DNA of 64,000 nt from Nansenia antarctica (GCA_963989245.1 OZ022346.1:46788592-46852591), one strand, 5' to 3'; counted from the stretch's first letter, positions 24,120 to 36,830 are shown. Notes: generated from the letters alone by a model not told the origin. Numbers and translations are program-made.

Positions 24120-24770
24120 TTTACAAATATTACTGACAACAGTCATATAACATTAACAATGACCCAAAAACAACTGGGGATTAACAAAGGGTAGGAGAAG
24201 GACCATGCGAACGGTGTCACAACAAAACACAACCCTATTCTTCCCTACCCCTCTGACCTACCTATATCACATACTAACTAACCTACCCGGAACCTAAACT
24301 ACCTGCTACAGAACTACGGGGCGTGACACCCGCTCGCTTCTTACCTAATGTTTTTAGACAGCGGTTATCTACGTGATGTAATGTATACCCCAGGGTATCT
24401 TACCTAGCCCTTCTCCCGTGGGGAAGAAAAGAGAAAACAGGGGTCCATCAACACACTAAACCCACAGCTATGAACAAAAGAAACAATTTCTGGTAACAGA
24501 TTATAAACAAATTAGTCAAACAAAACACCACCCCTTCCCTCTCTCGCTACACATGACAAAACACACATTAAGTAGGAGATGATCTTCTGGGTTTGGATGA
24601 CAACTGATTGAACACAGGTGAGGGCTGACGAGATAACGATGATGGACAGGACCCAATAACCAACAGGGGAGGAACCACATGCACACCACTTCACCTAGGG
24701 GGAGACAGACAGAATGAAAACAAAAACAGACACAGGACATAATACAATACATACAAGTCTGTAACACTTG
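24120..24770. other. Single-copy spacer between duplicated units
   Basis: No gene recognised. The sequence is unlike the flanking minisatellite. Confidence 0.4.
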
Positions 24771-24999
24771 CATACATACAGACACCACCTCCACTTACAT
24801 ACATACACCTCCTCCACTTACATACATACAGACACCACCTCCACTTACATACATACACCTCCTCCGCAGACATGCAGACATGCACACAGACATACAGACA
24901 GACATACAGTCATACAGACACCTCCTCCACTTGCATACATACACACACTCACACACTACAAAATCGAATACTCTGTCCAACTGGAGTCCACAAGCTCAC

Positions 25000-25425
25000 C
25001 GCTGACGTTGATAGGGAGGTTCAGGGCTGCTGTCGTGACGATGGACGCACAAACAGTGGCGGCAGCTCCCATGTCAGCCCTCATGGCGTCCATCCCCGAG
25101 GGCGGCTTCAGAGAGATCCTACAGCTGCCACCAGAGAGCAGAGAGAAAGGGAGAGAGAGGGTGGACAAGGTATGAGTGAGTGCCTGAAAGGTGATGTCTG
25201 TTGTGGTGGAGGTGGTGGTAGGGTGAAGATGATGGCGGTGGTGAAGAAGGAGGTGTGTGTGTTTTACCTGTCGAAGGTGACACCCTTGCCCACCAGCAGC
25301 AGTGGAGTGTGTGCTGTTGGGGCAGCTGTTGTAATGCACCTCCAGGAAGACAGGGGGCTCCTCTGAGCCTTTAGGACACACTTAGGAACGCCCCTGTTTT
25401 CTGCTCCTCGATCCACTCCAGAGGC
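25000..25425 (-). pseudogene. lap3: lap3 fragment, copy 2 (two exons, broken)
   Basis: A near-identical second copy of the lap3 exons: 25268-25425 and 25000-25124. It keeps the splice acceptor (ccctctcccag before 25425) that copy 1 has lost, but carries the same two frame breaks in the first exon. The second exon has arginine (SCRISLK) where copy 1 has glycine. Shared lesions show the exon was already dead before duplication. Donor sites gtaaaa and gtgagc are present in both copies. Confidence 0.8.
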
Positions 25426-25539
25426 CTGGGAGAGGGGCGTTACAAGTTTGCTCACACACACAAAGGTTGGTCAACACACACACACACGCACACAAACAGA
25501 GACGCGTACACACACACACACTCACACCTTTTATGGACG

Positions 25540-27150
25540 GTGACCCAGCCATGACACCACCCTCCAACCCCAACACCCTCCAGCCATCCATGACACCACC
25601 ACCCTCCAACCAGCCACAACACCACCACCACCCTCCACCCAGCCACAACACCACCAACCTCCACCCTAAAACACTAAACCCTCCACCCAGCCATGACACC
25701 ACCACCCTCCACCCAGCCATGACACCACCCTCCACCCTAACACACTCAACCCTTCACCCAACGACCTAGCCATAACACAACCACCCTCCAACCCAAACAC
25801 CCTCCACCCAGCCATGACACCACCACCCTCCACCCAGCCATGACACCACCACCCTCCACCGAGCCACAACAACACCACCACCCTCCACCCTAACACACTC
25901 CACCCAGCCATAACACCACCCTCCAACCCCACCACCCTCGACCCAGCCATGACACCATCACCCTCCAACCCCAACACCCTCCACCCAGCAATGACACTAC
26001 CACCCTCCACCCAGCCACGACTCCACCAATCCTAAATAAAATGATTTATTGCCTTCGCTAAAAGTATATTTATTTACAAGTGTTTACAAATATTAGACAC
26101 CATCACCCTCCCCCCAGCCACGAAACCACAACCCTCCACCTAACCACAACGCCCCCACCCTCAATCCATCCATCCACCTAGCCATAACACCACCACCCTC
26201 CACCCAGCCACAACACCTCCACCCAGCCACAACAACACCACCACCCTCCCCACAGCCACAAAACCACAACCCTCCACCTAACCACAACGCCACCACCCTC
26301 AATCCATCCATCCATCCAGCCACAACACCACCAACCTCCACCTAACCACAACGCCACCACCCTCAATCCATCCATCCAGCCACAACACCACCAACCTCCA
26401 CCCAGCCACAACACTACCACCCTCCACCCAGCCACAACATCACCATCCTCCACCCATTCACAACCACAACACCACCACCCTCAACACCACCACCCTCCAA
26501 CCCCACCACCCTCGACCCAGCCATGACACCACCACCCTCGAACCCCCAGCACCCTCCACCAAGCCATGACACCACCACCCTCCACCCAACCATGACAACA
26601 CCACACTCCACCCAGCAATGACACTACCACCCTCCACCCAGCCACGACACCACCAATCCTAAATAAAAGGCTTTATTGCCTTCGCGAAAAGTATATTTAC
26701 AAGTGTTTACAAATATTAGACACCACCACCCTCCACCCAACCATGAAACCACCACCCTCCACCCAACCACAATGCCACCACCTTCCATCCACCCAGCCAC
26801 AACACCACCACCCTCCACCCAGCCACGAAACCACCACCCTCCACCCAACCACAATGCCACCACCTTCCACCCAGCCACGAAACCACAGCCTTCCAGCCAC
26901 AACACCACCACCCTCCCCTCAGCCACGAAACCACCATCCTCCCCTCAGCCACGAAACCACCATCCTCCCCTCAGCCACGAAACCACCATCCTCCCCTCAG
27001 CCACGAAACCACCACCACCCTCCATCCATCCACGAAACCACAACCCTCCACCCAACCACAATGCCACCACCTTCCATCCAACCACGACATCACCACCCTC
27101 CACCCAACCACAACATCACCACCCTCCACCCAACCACGACATCACCCTTT
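25540..27150. repeat. C-rich minisatellite, unit 2
   Basis: The same about 26-bp family as at 21930-24110 with the same embedded AT-rich spacers (26040, 26690). It is shorter by about 0.6 kb, chiefly because the homogeneous block has about four units (26910-27005) in place of about fourteen. Confidence 0.9.
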
Positions 27151-27720
27151 GGTCGTCTTTTACACGTTCATCATGAATGAACAATAACTAACCGGCTAAC
27201 CCTTTAAACTGAAACAAAACCCCGGAATTGCTAAACGTCAAACAATAGTCCAAACTTAAATAACAAGATAGTAATACGTCATTGTCGCACGCTCTCCAAA
27301 CACACAGCCAACTCTGCCACAGGTGTCTGTGGTTTCCTCTCACTCATTCAATCATCTGTCACGCCCCCGTGCACTTCCTCAAACTAAACAACATTTATAC
27401 AAATTAATCAATGGGCAGAAAGAGTGATACTATAGGCATACATGACTTGCACTGGGCAAAACAATTACACCACCATGCATCACTATTGTAGTGTTTGGCA
27501 AACTGTTGCGTCGCTGAGTGAGCATTGGTAGATCCTACTAGTACAGACTTTACACTCAAACAGGCTTTCTCTCTCTCGCTGATCTCCTTATCTCAGGTTC
27601 TGGATTCACTACACTTGTCTTTATGAATGAGTTAACATTATTTATTTAGAATGATTGAGATCAAAACAATGTACATTGAATGAACAATACTGTTTAAATG
27701 CGTTTACGTAGCACTCATCT
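27151..27720. other. Intergenic sequence with a dispersed repeat
   Basis: No gene recognised. About 110 bp at 27170-27280 (containing accggctaaccctttaaact and aattgctaaacgtcaaac) is repeated at 29240-29350, probably pieces of the same retroelement family. Confidence 0.5.
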
Positions 27721-27725
27721 GATAC

Positions 27726-28276
27726 TGTGACGGCTATGAGTAGCCTGGTTGTCTGTGTGTTTGTGTGTATGTCTCTTTAACAGCCATAGGAGATAAGTCC
27801 AGTCCAGAGGATCCCCCCCCCCTTGATAATTGCCAATCAACTCCAGCAGTGGTCAATCAACTCCAGCCAATCAACTCCAGCCGATCAACTCCAAACCAGC
27901 CAATCATCAGAGGCCACATCATTTAAAAGACATTGACATGAAAGCAGCAGGAGCTGTGTGCCCACCATTCTTTTGTTGTACTACTTTGTTAGTTTGATAC
28001 TTGTTAGTTTGATACTTGTTAGTTTGATACTTGTTAGTTTGATACTTGTTAGTTTATACCTTGTGTTAGAAACCTGTTAGTAATTATTGTTTAAAGAACC
28101 ATCACGGATGAGTTTATTGTTTATTTTTGTTTGAAGCATTTGTTGTAACTCCAGTTCTGTTTTTCTCAATACCAATAAGACTTTAATTTATCCTTGCTAT
28201 AATAAAACTCCTTGTTACATAACACCAGTAATACTTTGTTACTTCTTCTTCTCCCTAGCGAACGTAGAACGTAACA
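27726..28276 (+). mobile_element. Solo LTR
   Basis: A 551-bp sequence starts TGTGACGGC and ends GTAACA, bounded by a 5-bp duplication gatac (27721-27725 and 28277-28281). An ATTTAAAAG box at 27921 and AATAAA at 28201 are plausible promoter and polyadenylation signals. A 15-16-bp tandem repeat (gttagtttgatacttgtt) lies at 27985-28060. No coding part is attached: the classic product of recombination between two LTRs. Gypsy-like or retroviral origin cannot be decided from the LTR alone. Confidence 0.75.
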
Positions 28277-28281
28277 GATAC

Positions 28282-29790
28282 ACTGCAATACTAATGTATG
28301 AACACGTGAGGGCGCTATCATCACGGCCATATAGCAGAAACACTAGGCACGGCGCCATCTGGTGGTCAACTGTCGTCAGCACAACACAAAGCGAATTGGC
28401 GAATCCAGAACTTCATGAGAATATTTCCTATTCAGTGGTTGAAACTATCACACATCTGGCACTCCGAATTGTTTCAGCAGCAGTATAAAAAACTGTTATA
28501 TTTTCCAATGTTTTTATTTATATGAAAGGCCTCCTATTATTGATGAATGTATCCAGCTGTGTAGCAGCACAGTAACATTCCACTCCATGGAATGGAAAAG
28601 CAGTGGGATCACCAGCGCCCTCATGTGGACAACATCATAACCTGCAGCCTGCCACCTGGGTGCACTGATACTGTAGCTACAAGGAGGAAACTAGACTCTC
28701 AAACAGTCTGGATAGAATAATGGGGTGACATACGTTTTATTGCATAAAAATAGCAGGAATACAATGACCATTTTAGAACAGGAAGAATGGTTGAACTGAC
28801 TCAGGCTGTAGAGCAAATATAATAATATCAGTTTTCACATGAATGTTTGGCAGAGACTTTTGGCTATGTTTTGTTGATAGCAAAACATGTCTAATATTGA
28901 TAATCTGACTCCAATGTAATTATCCTATGTGCTTAGTTTTTTCTCCTCATACAGGGTTAGGGTTACACTGGTCAGATCGCTGTCATACAAAATCTCTGCT
29001 AGTCTGAGCAGAACAAGGATAGCGGGAGGATAGAAATTAATAATATTAGTGTTTCTGTGTGTCAAAGCGGGAAAAGCAAGGCTAGATGTATGCAAATAAA
29101 TGATGTATCAATTTCTTCCCCGTGTATGATACTGAAGGTAAATTTATCAATGTTCAAACCTTTAAAAATGAAAGTGTTGAAAAAAAGTTCTGTGGAAAAC
29201 GTCTGGCCACAGCACATAGTGAGAGGGCTGCCACACGGTACACGTTTATCATGAATGAAAAATAACAAACCGGCTAACCCTTTAAACTGAAACAAAAACC
29301 CGGAATTGCTAAACGTCAAACAACAGTCCAAACTTTAATAACAAGATAAAAATACAATACAATTGACAGATTGGTTTGGTTCTCTCCTTCTCTGTGGTAA
29401 CATTCTTTCGACTGACCATTGCCAAATACCACACACTATCAATGCGCTTACATCTACTGAATTAAAATGTAAGACCTTACCAACACCGGCTTGTTTTCTG
29501 CAGAAGATCAAATCTGGATGATGTTTAGCCATTGTAGGCGAACGCAGGGCATGCGATAGTTGTGGCGAACTTTCAACTTTGACCCATACAACTCTATGAA
29601 CATAAAATTCTTCTTTTCTTATATTCTCTTCTTCAGATCGCAAATTATAAATTATCTATCCTACATAGAAATGATCGTGCTATAAAAAAATAATTGTGAA
29701 TTAACTAAGAAAATATTAATTATCGTCGCTCAGAAAGGTCAGAACTAAACAAATGAACATTTCCAAAAAAATTGTATTAACAGCTTCTGA
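28282..29790. other. Sequence downstream of nsmce4a, no gene seen
   Basis: Includes short fragments with ggcgccatctggtggtcaac (28350) and agcgccctcatgtggac (28614), a motif common in fish transposons, and the repeat at 29240-29350. No exon recognised. Confidence 0.4.
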
Positions 29791-29794
29791 TGCC

Positions 29795-32700
29795 TCAATC
29801 TGCCTGAGCCTGTGTGCTTGGAGCATGGATTAAGGGCTCCGTTATGTCAAAGACATCAATGAGTTCCTAGGAGACAGAAAACAACAAAGCATGAGATGAC
29901 ATCAAATAAAACAACCTTTTTACAATCAGCTGGTTGTCAAATGTGTGAACATAAATTATATTAACTTGTTGAAAAAGAGCATTAAAAAAGTCCTTTAAGT
30001 TATGAACAAAAATATGATGTTTGGTGTGTGAGATAGATGAGCTTAGTGAGTAAGATACAAAGGGTCTGATGGGTACAGAGCTAGAGTGATGGGTATAGAG
30101 CTAGAGTGATGAGTATAGAGCTAGAGTGATGGGTATAGAGCTAGAGTGGTGGGTATAGAACTAGAGTGATGGGTATAGAGCTAGAGTGATGAGTATAGAG
30201 CTAGAGTGATGGGTATAGAGCTAGAGTGATGAGTATAGAGCTAGAGTGATGGGTATAGAGTGGTGGGTATAGAACTAGAGTGATGGGTATAGAGCTAGAG
30301 TGATGAGTATAGAGCTAGAGTGATGAGTATAGAGCTAGAGTGATGGGTATAGAGCTAGAGTGATGAGTATAGAGCTAGAGTGATGGGTATAGAGCTAGAG
30401 TGATGAGTATAGAGCTAGAGTGATGAGTATAGAGCTAGAGTGATGAGTATAGAGCTAGAGTGATGAGTATAGAACTAGAGTGATGAGTATAGAGCTAGAG
30501 TGATGGGTATAGAGCTAGAGTGATGGGTATAGAGCTAGAGTGATGGGTATAGAGCTAGAGCATCCCTCACCCTCCAGCTCTTACGGCTGATGGAGATGAC
30601 ACACTGCTGTGTGGACGACCCTCCAGCCTCCACCTCCCCTTCCTCCACAGGAGCTGAATCACATGAAGCACTCACATTAATAATGACCCAGTATTATTGA
30701 ATCACATGCACTCACATTAATAACGACCTGTTATTCCTGCAGAACAACCTGAGATAATTCTTGCAGAATAATGGGAAGGAAGCAACATCAAGAACAGGAC
30801 TCGTAAACATGAAACCTCACAGATATTACTCCTACCAGGGCGGCTAATACAACCACAACACCTTGTGACGTTAGAATTATAAGGTTCTATCTCCATTTTT
30901 GTCAAAATTGAGTTTTTTATATAATCTGATCCATTAGGTGTTTACTAATGCCTGTGTGGTGTTATTTTTTAAATGTTGATTTTTTTTTGTTAGTAATTCA
31001 TAAAATACAAAGGTTTCATCTCACAAAACATAATGGAATGTAAAAACTTTGACGCTCAATATCTCTGAACTACCCTAAACGGAGATAGACCTAGAACCTT
31101 ATCATTCTAAGCTCACGACCTGCACACATATTTATGACTCATTAAAGACTCATACACATGCGTACGGAAGGTGTGATGGGAAATGTAGTTTTTTTCTTAC
31201 CGATACAAGGCAACTTGTCGTTATCCAGGTACATCCTTGCCAAACCATCCTAAGGAACACAAAATATAGGAATACAATAATTCTTCCATTGGCTATGTAA
31301 TAGTAAATGTAGGAATCTTAAAGTTGTATCTCCCTATGTATATACAGTACTATCTGCATCTCATAAATGAGTAGCAGTGCTGCAGTGGTGGTTGCCCCCC
31401 CCATCGATTGATAACTATACCTATCAAACATAAGCCACTCACCCTGATCAGAAAAGACGTATGGAAAATGTTCTCCACTGTCCGCGAGAACGAGTTGGGA
31501 TCGATCACAAACGCATAATATGAGATAGGTGATGTCGCTGTGAAGAGAGACACAACGGCTATCGATCTGATATACAATTATTAACTTAAATGTAAACATC
31601 AAGTCGATATATATAATACAATATAATATATATCAAAACAACAGTCAAAACTCACGGTCATCAGTAGCTTCGCAAGTATCCCAGAATCCTCTCTACCTCC
31701 TTCTCAGTTGCCTCCTGGTGGGATTCTTCAAAGTTCATCAACTGCAAGATAAAGTCAAGCAAACTACAGTTAAAAAACATGACCTATTTCCCCCATCTTG
31801 GACTCTGGGTGACCTCACTTAAAATGACAAACAAGTGTAAACATGTCGTCCTCCACAAATGATGTAGCGCCACACCGTGTGTGAATTGGTAACAATTAGG
31901 TATTCAAACGTATGACTAAAAAGCTACCAGAAAGTGTTGTGCTCCTTTGCTTTTTACAGAGTTGTTGTGTTTATTTGAAAGCGGTCCATAGATTTGAGGT
32001 AGGTGGAAAAGTTACCGTTGCTGGCCAAAAGATGGAGTCTGATATGTGATATATAACTAGTAGCACGAGTTATAGTGGTGCTATAAATAGATAGCACTAA
32101 TGGTGGTCTAACAATGATACTCCACACTGTCTGGACTTGTACCTAGCTGCCTGAAGCTAAACGTTATTCCAACAGCAGTGGAGTTTAGCAGACAGGAAGA
32201 TGTTAGCTCACGCATCATGTGACTTGGATGAGACGTAGACCCCCCCCTCTAAAAAATACATAAATTAGGTAACATCACTATCCTCCAAACACAAATCGTG
32301 AGCTTAGAATTATACGGTTCTATCTCCGTCTACGGTAGTTCAGAGATATTGAGCGTCAAAGTTTTTACATTCCATTATGTTTTGTCAGATGGAACCTTTG
32401 TATTTTATGAATTACTAACTCAAAAATGTCAACATTTTAAAAATAACACCACACAGGCTTTAATAAACACCTAATGGATCAGATTATGTAAAAAAACTCA
32501 ATTTTGACAAAAATGGAGATAGAACCTTATAATTCTAACGCCACGATATGTTGAGTGTGTGAAGTACAGAGACCTGCATGGGCATGGTCCTCTTGGCTTC
32601 CTGGCCGGGCACCTTCCTCTGCCTCTCTACCCGTTGCCTTGGTGGAGGTGGCTCTGCCGGGAACGAGCCCAGCCTGGTAGAAAACAGACACTGGGATTAA

Positions 32701-35253
32701 TCAGAGATATACTCTCCATGCAAAAATACAGGGGAAAATCATCCAAGACGATAACAATTAGTTATTATTAGTCAACTTGATCAATTTCTTCCATGCACAT
32801 AACGAGATGGAGTGGTGTGTGTGTACCCAAGTGCTGCAATAACGCAGGCGTCAAGGTTCACAATAATCCAAAACGTAGGTACTTTACTAGGAAACTCAGG
32901 TAAATACAGATACATACGACAGTGAAGGCTCAGGACTGAACATAGGGTGACAATTGAGTCAGGTTTATATGCTGGTCGGATAACAAGACACATGTTGGTC
33001 AGTACGGTAGACACCTTTGTCTCGATCCTCACAAAGAGGTGAAGGAGAAGGAGACACTCACATGTAGTGGAAGGTCGGGGCTGTCCTGAAGCAGCACTCT
33101 GCTCTCTTAGCCAACTTCTGCCAGGCATCAGCGGGTAGGTAGCCGCCGGTTGCGCCATCCTTCTCTGCTTCCTCCTCCTCATCCTCCAATCGATTCAGCC
33201 CCATGAAGGAGAGCTGGGTAATCCATCCAAAACACAAACAGTGTTTCAGCAATCAGACTTATACAAAGTCCTGAACAAGCAAATTTGACAAGACTTGTGA
33301 CAACCATATCAATAGACATCCTGACATCTGGCTAGTTAAATGCAGATACAATGATATGGTCCCTGACAAAGATACTTTGCTTCTGGGAGATTACTAGAGA
33401 TGATTTCTATCAGAGTAACTACTATCTTCATCCTCCACCACCTCCTACTCTGACTCACAAGGTTCTCAGTGAAGGCAGCCGGGTCAAAGGTAGATCCCCC
33501 AGCATGCAGTTGGCTGGCCTTCTCTTTGCCAAGGTCTGTTGCTAGAATGAGGAGCTGGGCATCCAGCACTGCCTCCCGGGGCTGATGAACTGTGAGGGAA
33601 AACAAAGAGCGACGTCATTATTAAAGCAGGAGGGGAAATGGACTGTGAAAGGTGGTGGGAAGAGGCACTTTGCTTATAGAGTTCATAGGTCCATATATAT
33701 TTGGACACTGACAGAACGTTCATAATTTTGGCTCTTTACACCACCACAATAGACTTGAAATGAAACAATCAAGATGTGCAGACGTTCAGCATTGATTGAG
33801 GGTAATTTGAGGGTAATCAGATGAACAGTGTAGGAATTTCAACAGTTTCTACATGTGACCCCCCTTTTTTTAATATAGTAGGTTAAACCCTGAACACCAT
33901 GGATTGAATAGGTTGGAAAACCCTAAAACAAATAGCACACAAAGCAAGGTGGGTAAACTCTATTCACTAAGATAAAAAGGTTCAAACAGTTTACTTGCAT
34001 TCACTGGACTAACATCACTGATGCCATCGTTGGTATTGTGTGGTTTAAATAAAGTTTAGTAAACCAAGATAGACGAGAGACGCACACAAATAAACAGGTG
34101 AAGTTGTTTCTTTGAACAGTAAAGATAATGCACATTATTTAGAAACTATAACCACAGCCCTGAGGTTACAATGTTTGACAATAGAAAACAGGCTTGAACA
34201 AAGCCACTTACTCCGCGACGATGGCATTTCATAATTCAAGTGCAACTCCCAAAATAGATCTATCATGTACCGAACAGATGGGCTCACTAACATTGTTTAC
34301 TTCTTCTTCATTCTGGTTTCTGCCTTTTCCATGGCGTAAAAGAGACCGTCGACAAAATACTTAGGGCGAAAATGAACTTCACAATTTTGGACTCCGGCCC
34401 ATGCCTTATGCAGAAAGGTGAGAGAGAATATTTATCATAGCATACCTTCTTTAAAAAGTTTGTTGGCCTCCTCCAGAACCTCAGTGAGTTTGTTGTTTTT
34501 GGGTTTCAACATGTCCTCTCGGTTTTCTGTGAACAGATATAATCAATGGTCAAGCCAACTCAGTATCCCTGAAAGGTGTCAAAAATAGTTACACAAAGTG
34601 GGGGAAATATGGCAGTCCTAAACAAGACTATCATGCTTTATACAACAGTTAGTTCCGACCAAGTAATTTGATTGGACAAGAGGCATTCCATGAGTGCTGA
34701 TATACAGTATAACAGCACTGGGACCTTTAACTATGTATCACTCCGCCGCACAGATGTTCTACTAAATGACCGTTAATTAGACTACATGTTTGTGTTCAGG
34801 TTACTAGGCAACCGTCCATTTGAAGTTCAGTTGCGGAACTATTTTTTGTTTATTTTTATGATTAAATAAACAAACAAATCATAATCTGTTGTCGCTTATT
34901 ACTGTTAACTAATAAATCGCGCTGTAGAACTGTTGTATAAAAGCAATATCACACTCGAGGTCTGCGGCCTCGTACCTACGACCGAATCACAGCCGTGCTG
35001 ATATTCAGTATAACACACTCCCTCTCGTGTGATATTGCTTAAGTGTCCTCCACTCACGTTGAACCGTGCTGATGAGGTCTCGGTACTTGCTCCGGATCTC
35101 ACTCCTTCGAGCCAGGTCATCACCATCATCCATCATGTCTACCGGACTGCATCCTGCCTCATCATCATCACCACCTGTGTCTCCGCCCTTCTCCGCTCTC
35201 CCATCCTGTCTGGCCATGGACTCTTCACCTCTGTTTACTGCTCTCCGGCTCAT
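29795..35253 (-). CDS. nsmce4a: nsmce4a, SMC5/6 complex kleisin subunit Nse4
   Basis: All ten coding exons can be traced right to left with matching phases: 35058-35253 (ATG at 35253), 34446-34526, 33459-33589, 33062-33213, 32574-32673, 31656-31741, 31443-31537, 31201-31249, 30571-30653, 29795-29866 (stop TGA 29795-29797). Diagnostic segments are IRSKYRDLISTVQ, TEVLEEANKLFKE, REAVLDAQLLILATDLGKEK, EESHQEATEKEVERIL, FVIDPNSFSRTVENIFHTSF and ELIDVFDITEPLI. Nse4 bridges the SMC5 and SMC6 heads with Nse1/Nse3 in the complex that resolves recombination intermediates. One defect is visible: exon 6 is 86 bp where flanking phases need 88, so the frame meets TGA straight after GYLRSY, at the site where a 2-bp loss would do this. 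Either the gene is newly broken in this haplotype or there is an assembly error; every other exon and splice site is clean, which favours error or a very recent lesion. Its C-terminal Nse4 domain spans exons 6-10. Confidence 0.85.
30065..30560. repeat. 20-bp minisatellite in nsmce4a intron 9
   Basis: About 25 copies of gatgggtatagagctagagt, alternating gggtat and gagtat, between exon 10 and exon 9. It ends only about 10 bp beyond the exon 9 donor. Confidence 0.9.
30865..31118 (-). mobile_element. MITE copy A in nsmce4a
   Basis: An about 250-bp element with inverted ends (gttagaattataaggttcta and its partner near 31095-31118). It lies in opposite orientation to the copy at 32296-32546. No coding potential. 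Confidence 0.75.
32296..32546 (+). mobile_element. MITE copy B in nsmce4a
   Basis: An inverted relative of the element at 30865-31118, similar over its whole length and with the same ends (tcgtgagcttagaattata at left). It stops 27 bp short of the exon 5 border at 32574. A third, partial copy is at 61527-61640. Confidence 0.75.
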
Positions 35254-36120
35254 CTTGGACGAATTAGGTGTTCTGTGGTCTTCTAACCTCTTTTCCTCTT
35301 CCAAACTGAGACGTGATGGGGGGGGGGGGGGGGGGGGGAAACGTTTGGATTAGTAAAGAAGTGTAGCTAACCCTTCTGTGGTGGATGTTGGATTAAGAAT
35401 GCCACGGTGATTCACTTAGACAGATATATATATATATATATTGTAAATCGATTTGCATGAAGGCTTCGGTTAAATGTAAAAATAAAAATAAATAAATCAA
35501 TCAAGTATCGAACAGGCAACCTTCAGACTAGGGCTGCAACTAACGATTATTTTGGTAGTCGACTAATCTGTCGATTGTTTTTTCGATTAGTCGCGATTAG
35601 TCGTGTGGCCGCGGCAGTGGCCGCGGGCTCCAGTGCATGTTGTACCTCACCTTCTCAAGTCTGCACACCTGTGAATGTCACCCTGTTGTCCAGTCTCTCT
35701 GGCTTAACATACGTTCCCATTGCAAATTCAAATAATGACTCATGAAATATTTGAATTTGGACCTTCCAAAACATTTAATACATACAATAATCAATCTTTG
35801 TTTCAATGAAACAAAATAAATAATAAACGGATTTATGCTTCTGCGTCACACCGACGACGCGCCCCTTCCCCGATTACTCACTCAATCCATTGCGTCGCAG
35901 TATTTTGGCTTGACTAGCGAGTTTGTGTTGTGATTTTCAACAACGTTGAAATGTATTTCCGTGTTTCAAAATAAAAATCAGAACATTTTGATTGGTTGCC
36001 GACTTGCGGCTCAATTGACCAGCCAGTGTCACATATGCCCATGTCGGCATGGGTTCAGATCCATGCCCTGCTGCAATACCCTCTCCTCCTTACTTCCTGT
36101 CTTTCACTAAAGTCTCTGTT
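35254..36120. other. 5' flank of nsmce4a with transposon pieces
   Basis: A G-run of about 20 lies at 35319-35338. A hAT-type end (tagggctgcaactaacgatt) starts at 35529 and continues through tcgactaatctgtcgattg. Segment 35883-36035 repeats 1059-1215. No promoter element can be assigned with confidence. Confidence 0.5.
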
Positions 36121-36149
36121 ATGTGATTAAGAAAATAATTGACACACAG

Positions 36150-36153
36150 ACAG

Positions 36154-36196
<43 letters not shown>

Positions 36197-36262
36197 GACA
36201 CATACACACACACACTCACACTCTCACACACACACACACACACACTCACTCACATACACACA

Positions 36263-36300
<38 letters not shown>
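36150..36300. repeat. CA microsatellite
   Basis: Nearly continuous CA with CACT variants. The long ORF across it is a translation of the repeat. Confidence 0.9.
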
Positions 36301-36589
36301 GTGTGACACCTCTTTTCACATCTACTCATCGAGCTGAGTCCAACGGTATGAAAACCTCTAGCACAAAGTAAGTGTGTGTGTGTGTGCGCTTCTCTACTCC
36401 AGCTCACACAGCTCAGCACTGTCACCATGGTCACCATACACCCCAAACCCAGGATAGAGGGGCTGAGTGAAGGTGGTCTGGACTCTGTGGAGGAGGGTCA
36501 TGGTGTCAGAGGAGACGCTGTAGAAGGACAGACTACCTGCCCTGTGATCCCACAGGCACTAGTCACTAGGAAGCATCCATACCATCGGT

Positions 36590-36830
36590 AATAGTCACTA
36601 AAAAGTGTCCCTACCATGGGCACTAGTCACTAGGAAGTGTCCCTACCATGGGCACTAGTCACAAGGAAGTGTCCCTACCAAGGGCACTAGCCACTAGGAA
36701 GCATCCCTACCAAGTGTCCCTACCAAGTGTCCATAGCATCCCAACCAAGTGTCCCAAGCAATTGTCCATAGCATCCCTAGCAATTGTCCATAGCATCCCT
36801 AGCAATTGTCCATAGCATCGCTAGCACCTG
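36590..36830. repeat. Tandem repeat, about 32 bp
   Basis: Units around cactaggaagtgtccctacc recur several times and degenerate into shorter gtccatagcatccctagcaa units. Confidence 0.7.

Larger units (their letters stand above)
21256..27150. repeat. Two-copy segmental duplication (lap3 exons plus C-rich minisatellite)
   Basis: Unit 1 (about 21256-24110) and unit 2 (about 24778-27150) share the same order: CA-rich leader, two lap3-like exons, a CA tract, then the minisatellite, at an offset of about 3.6 kb. They are almost identical in the exon part. The minisatellites differ in length. Segment 24120-24770 between them is single-copy. Confidence 0.85.

Noticed and set aside
23353..24150. A 265-codon Pro/His-rich open frame
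   Set aside because: It is a translation of the 26-bp minisatellite; three units equal 26 codons, so all frames stay open.
30065..30560. CRISPR-like regular array
   Set aside because: Units are directly tandem at 20 bp with no spacers, in an intron of a vertebrate gene.
35005..35304. An upstream start for nsmce4a beginning EEEKRLEDHR
   Set aside because: The frame extends upstream but has no ATG there; the first Met is at 35253 and fits the family.
36123..36371. Thr/His repeat ORF
   Set aside because: It is the CA microsatellite read in frame.
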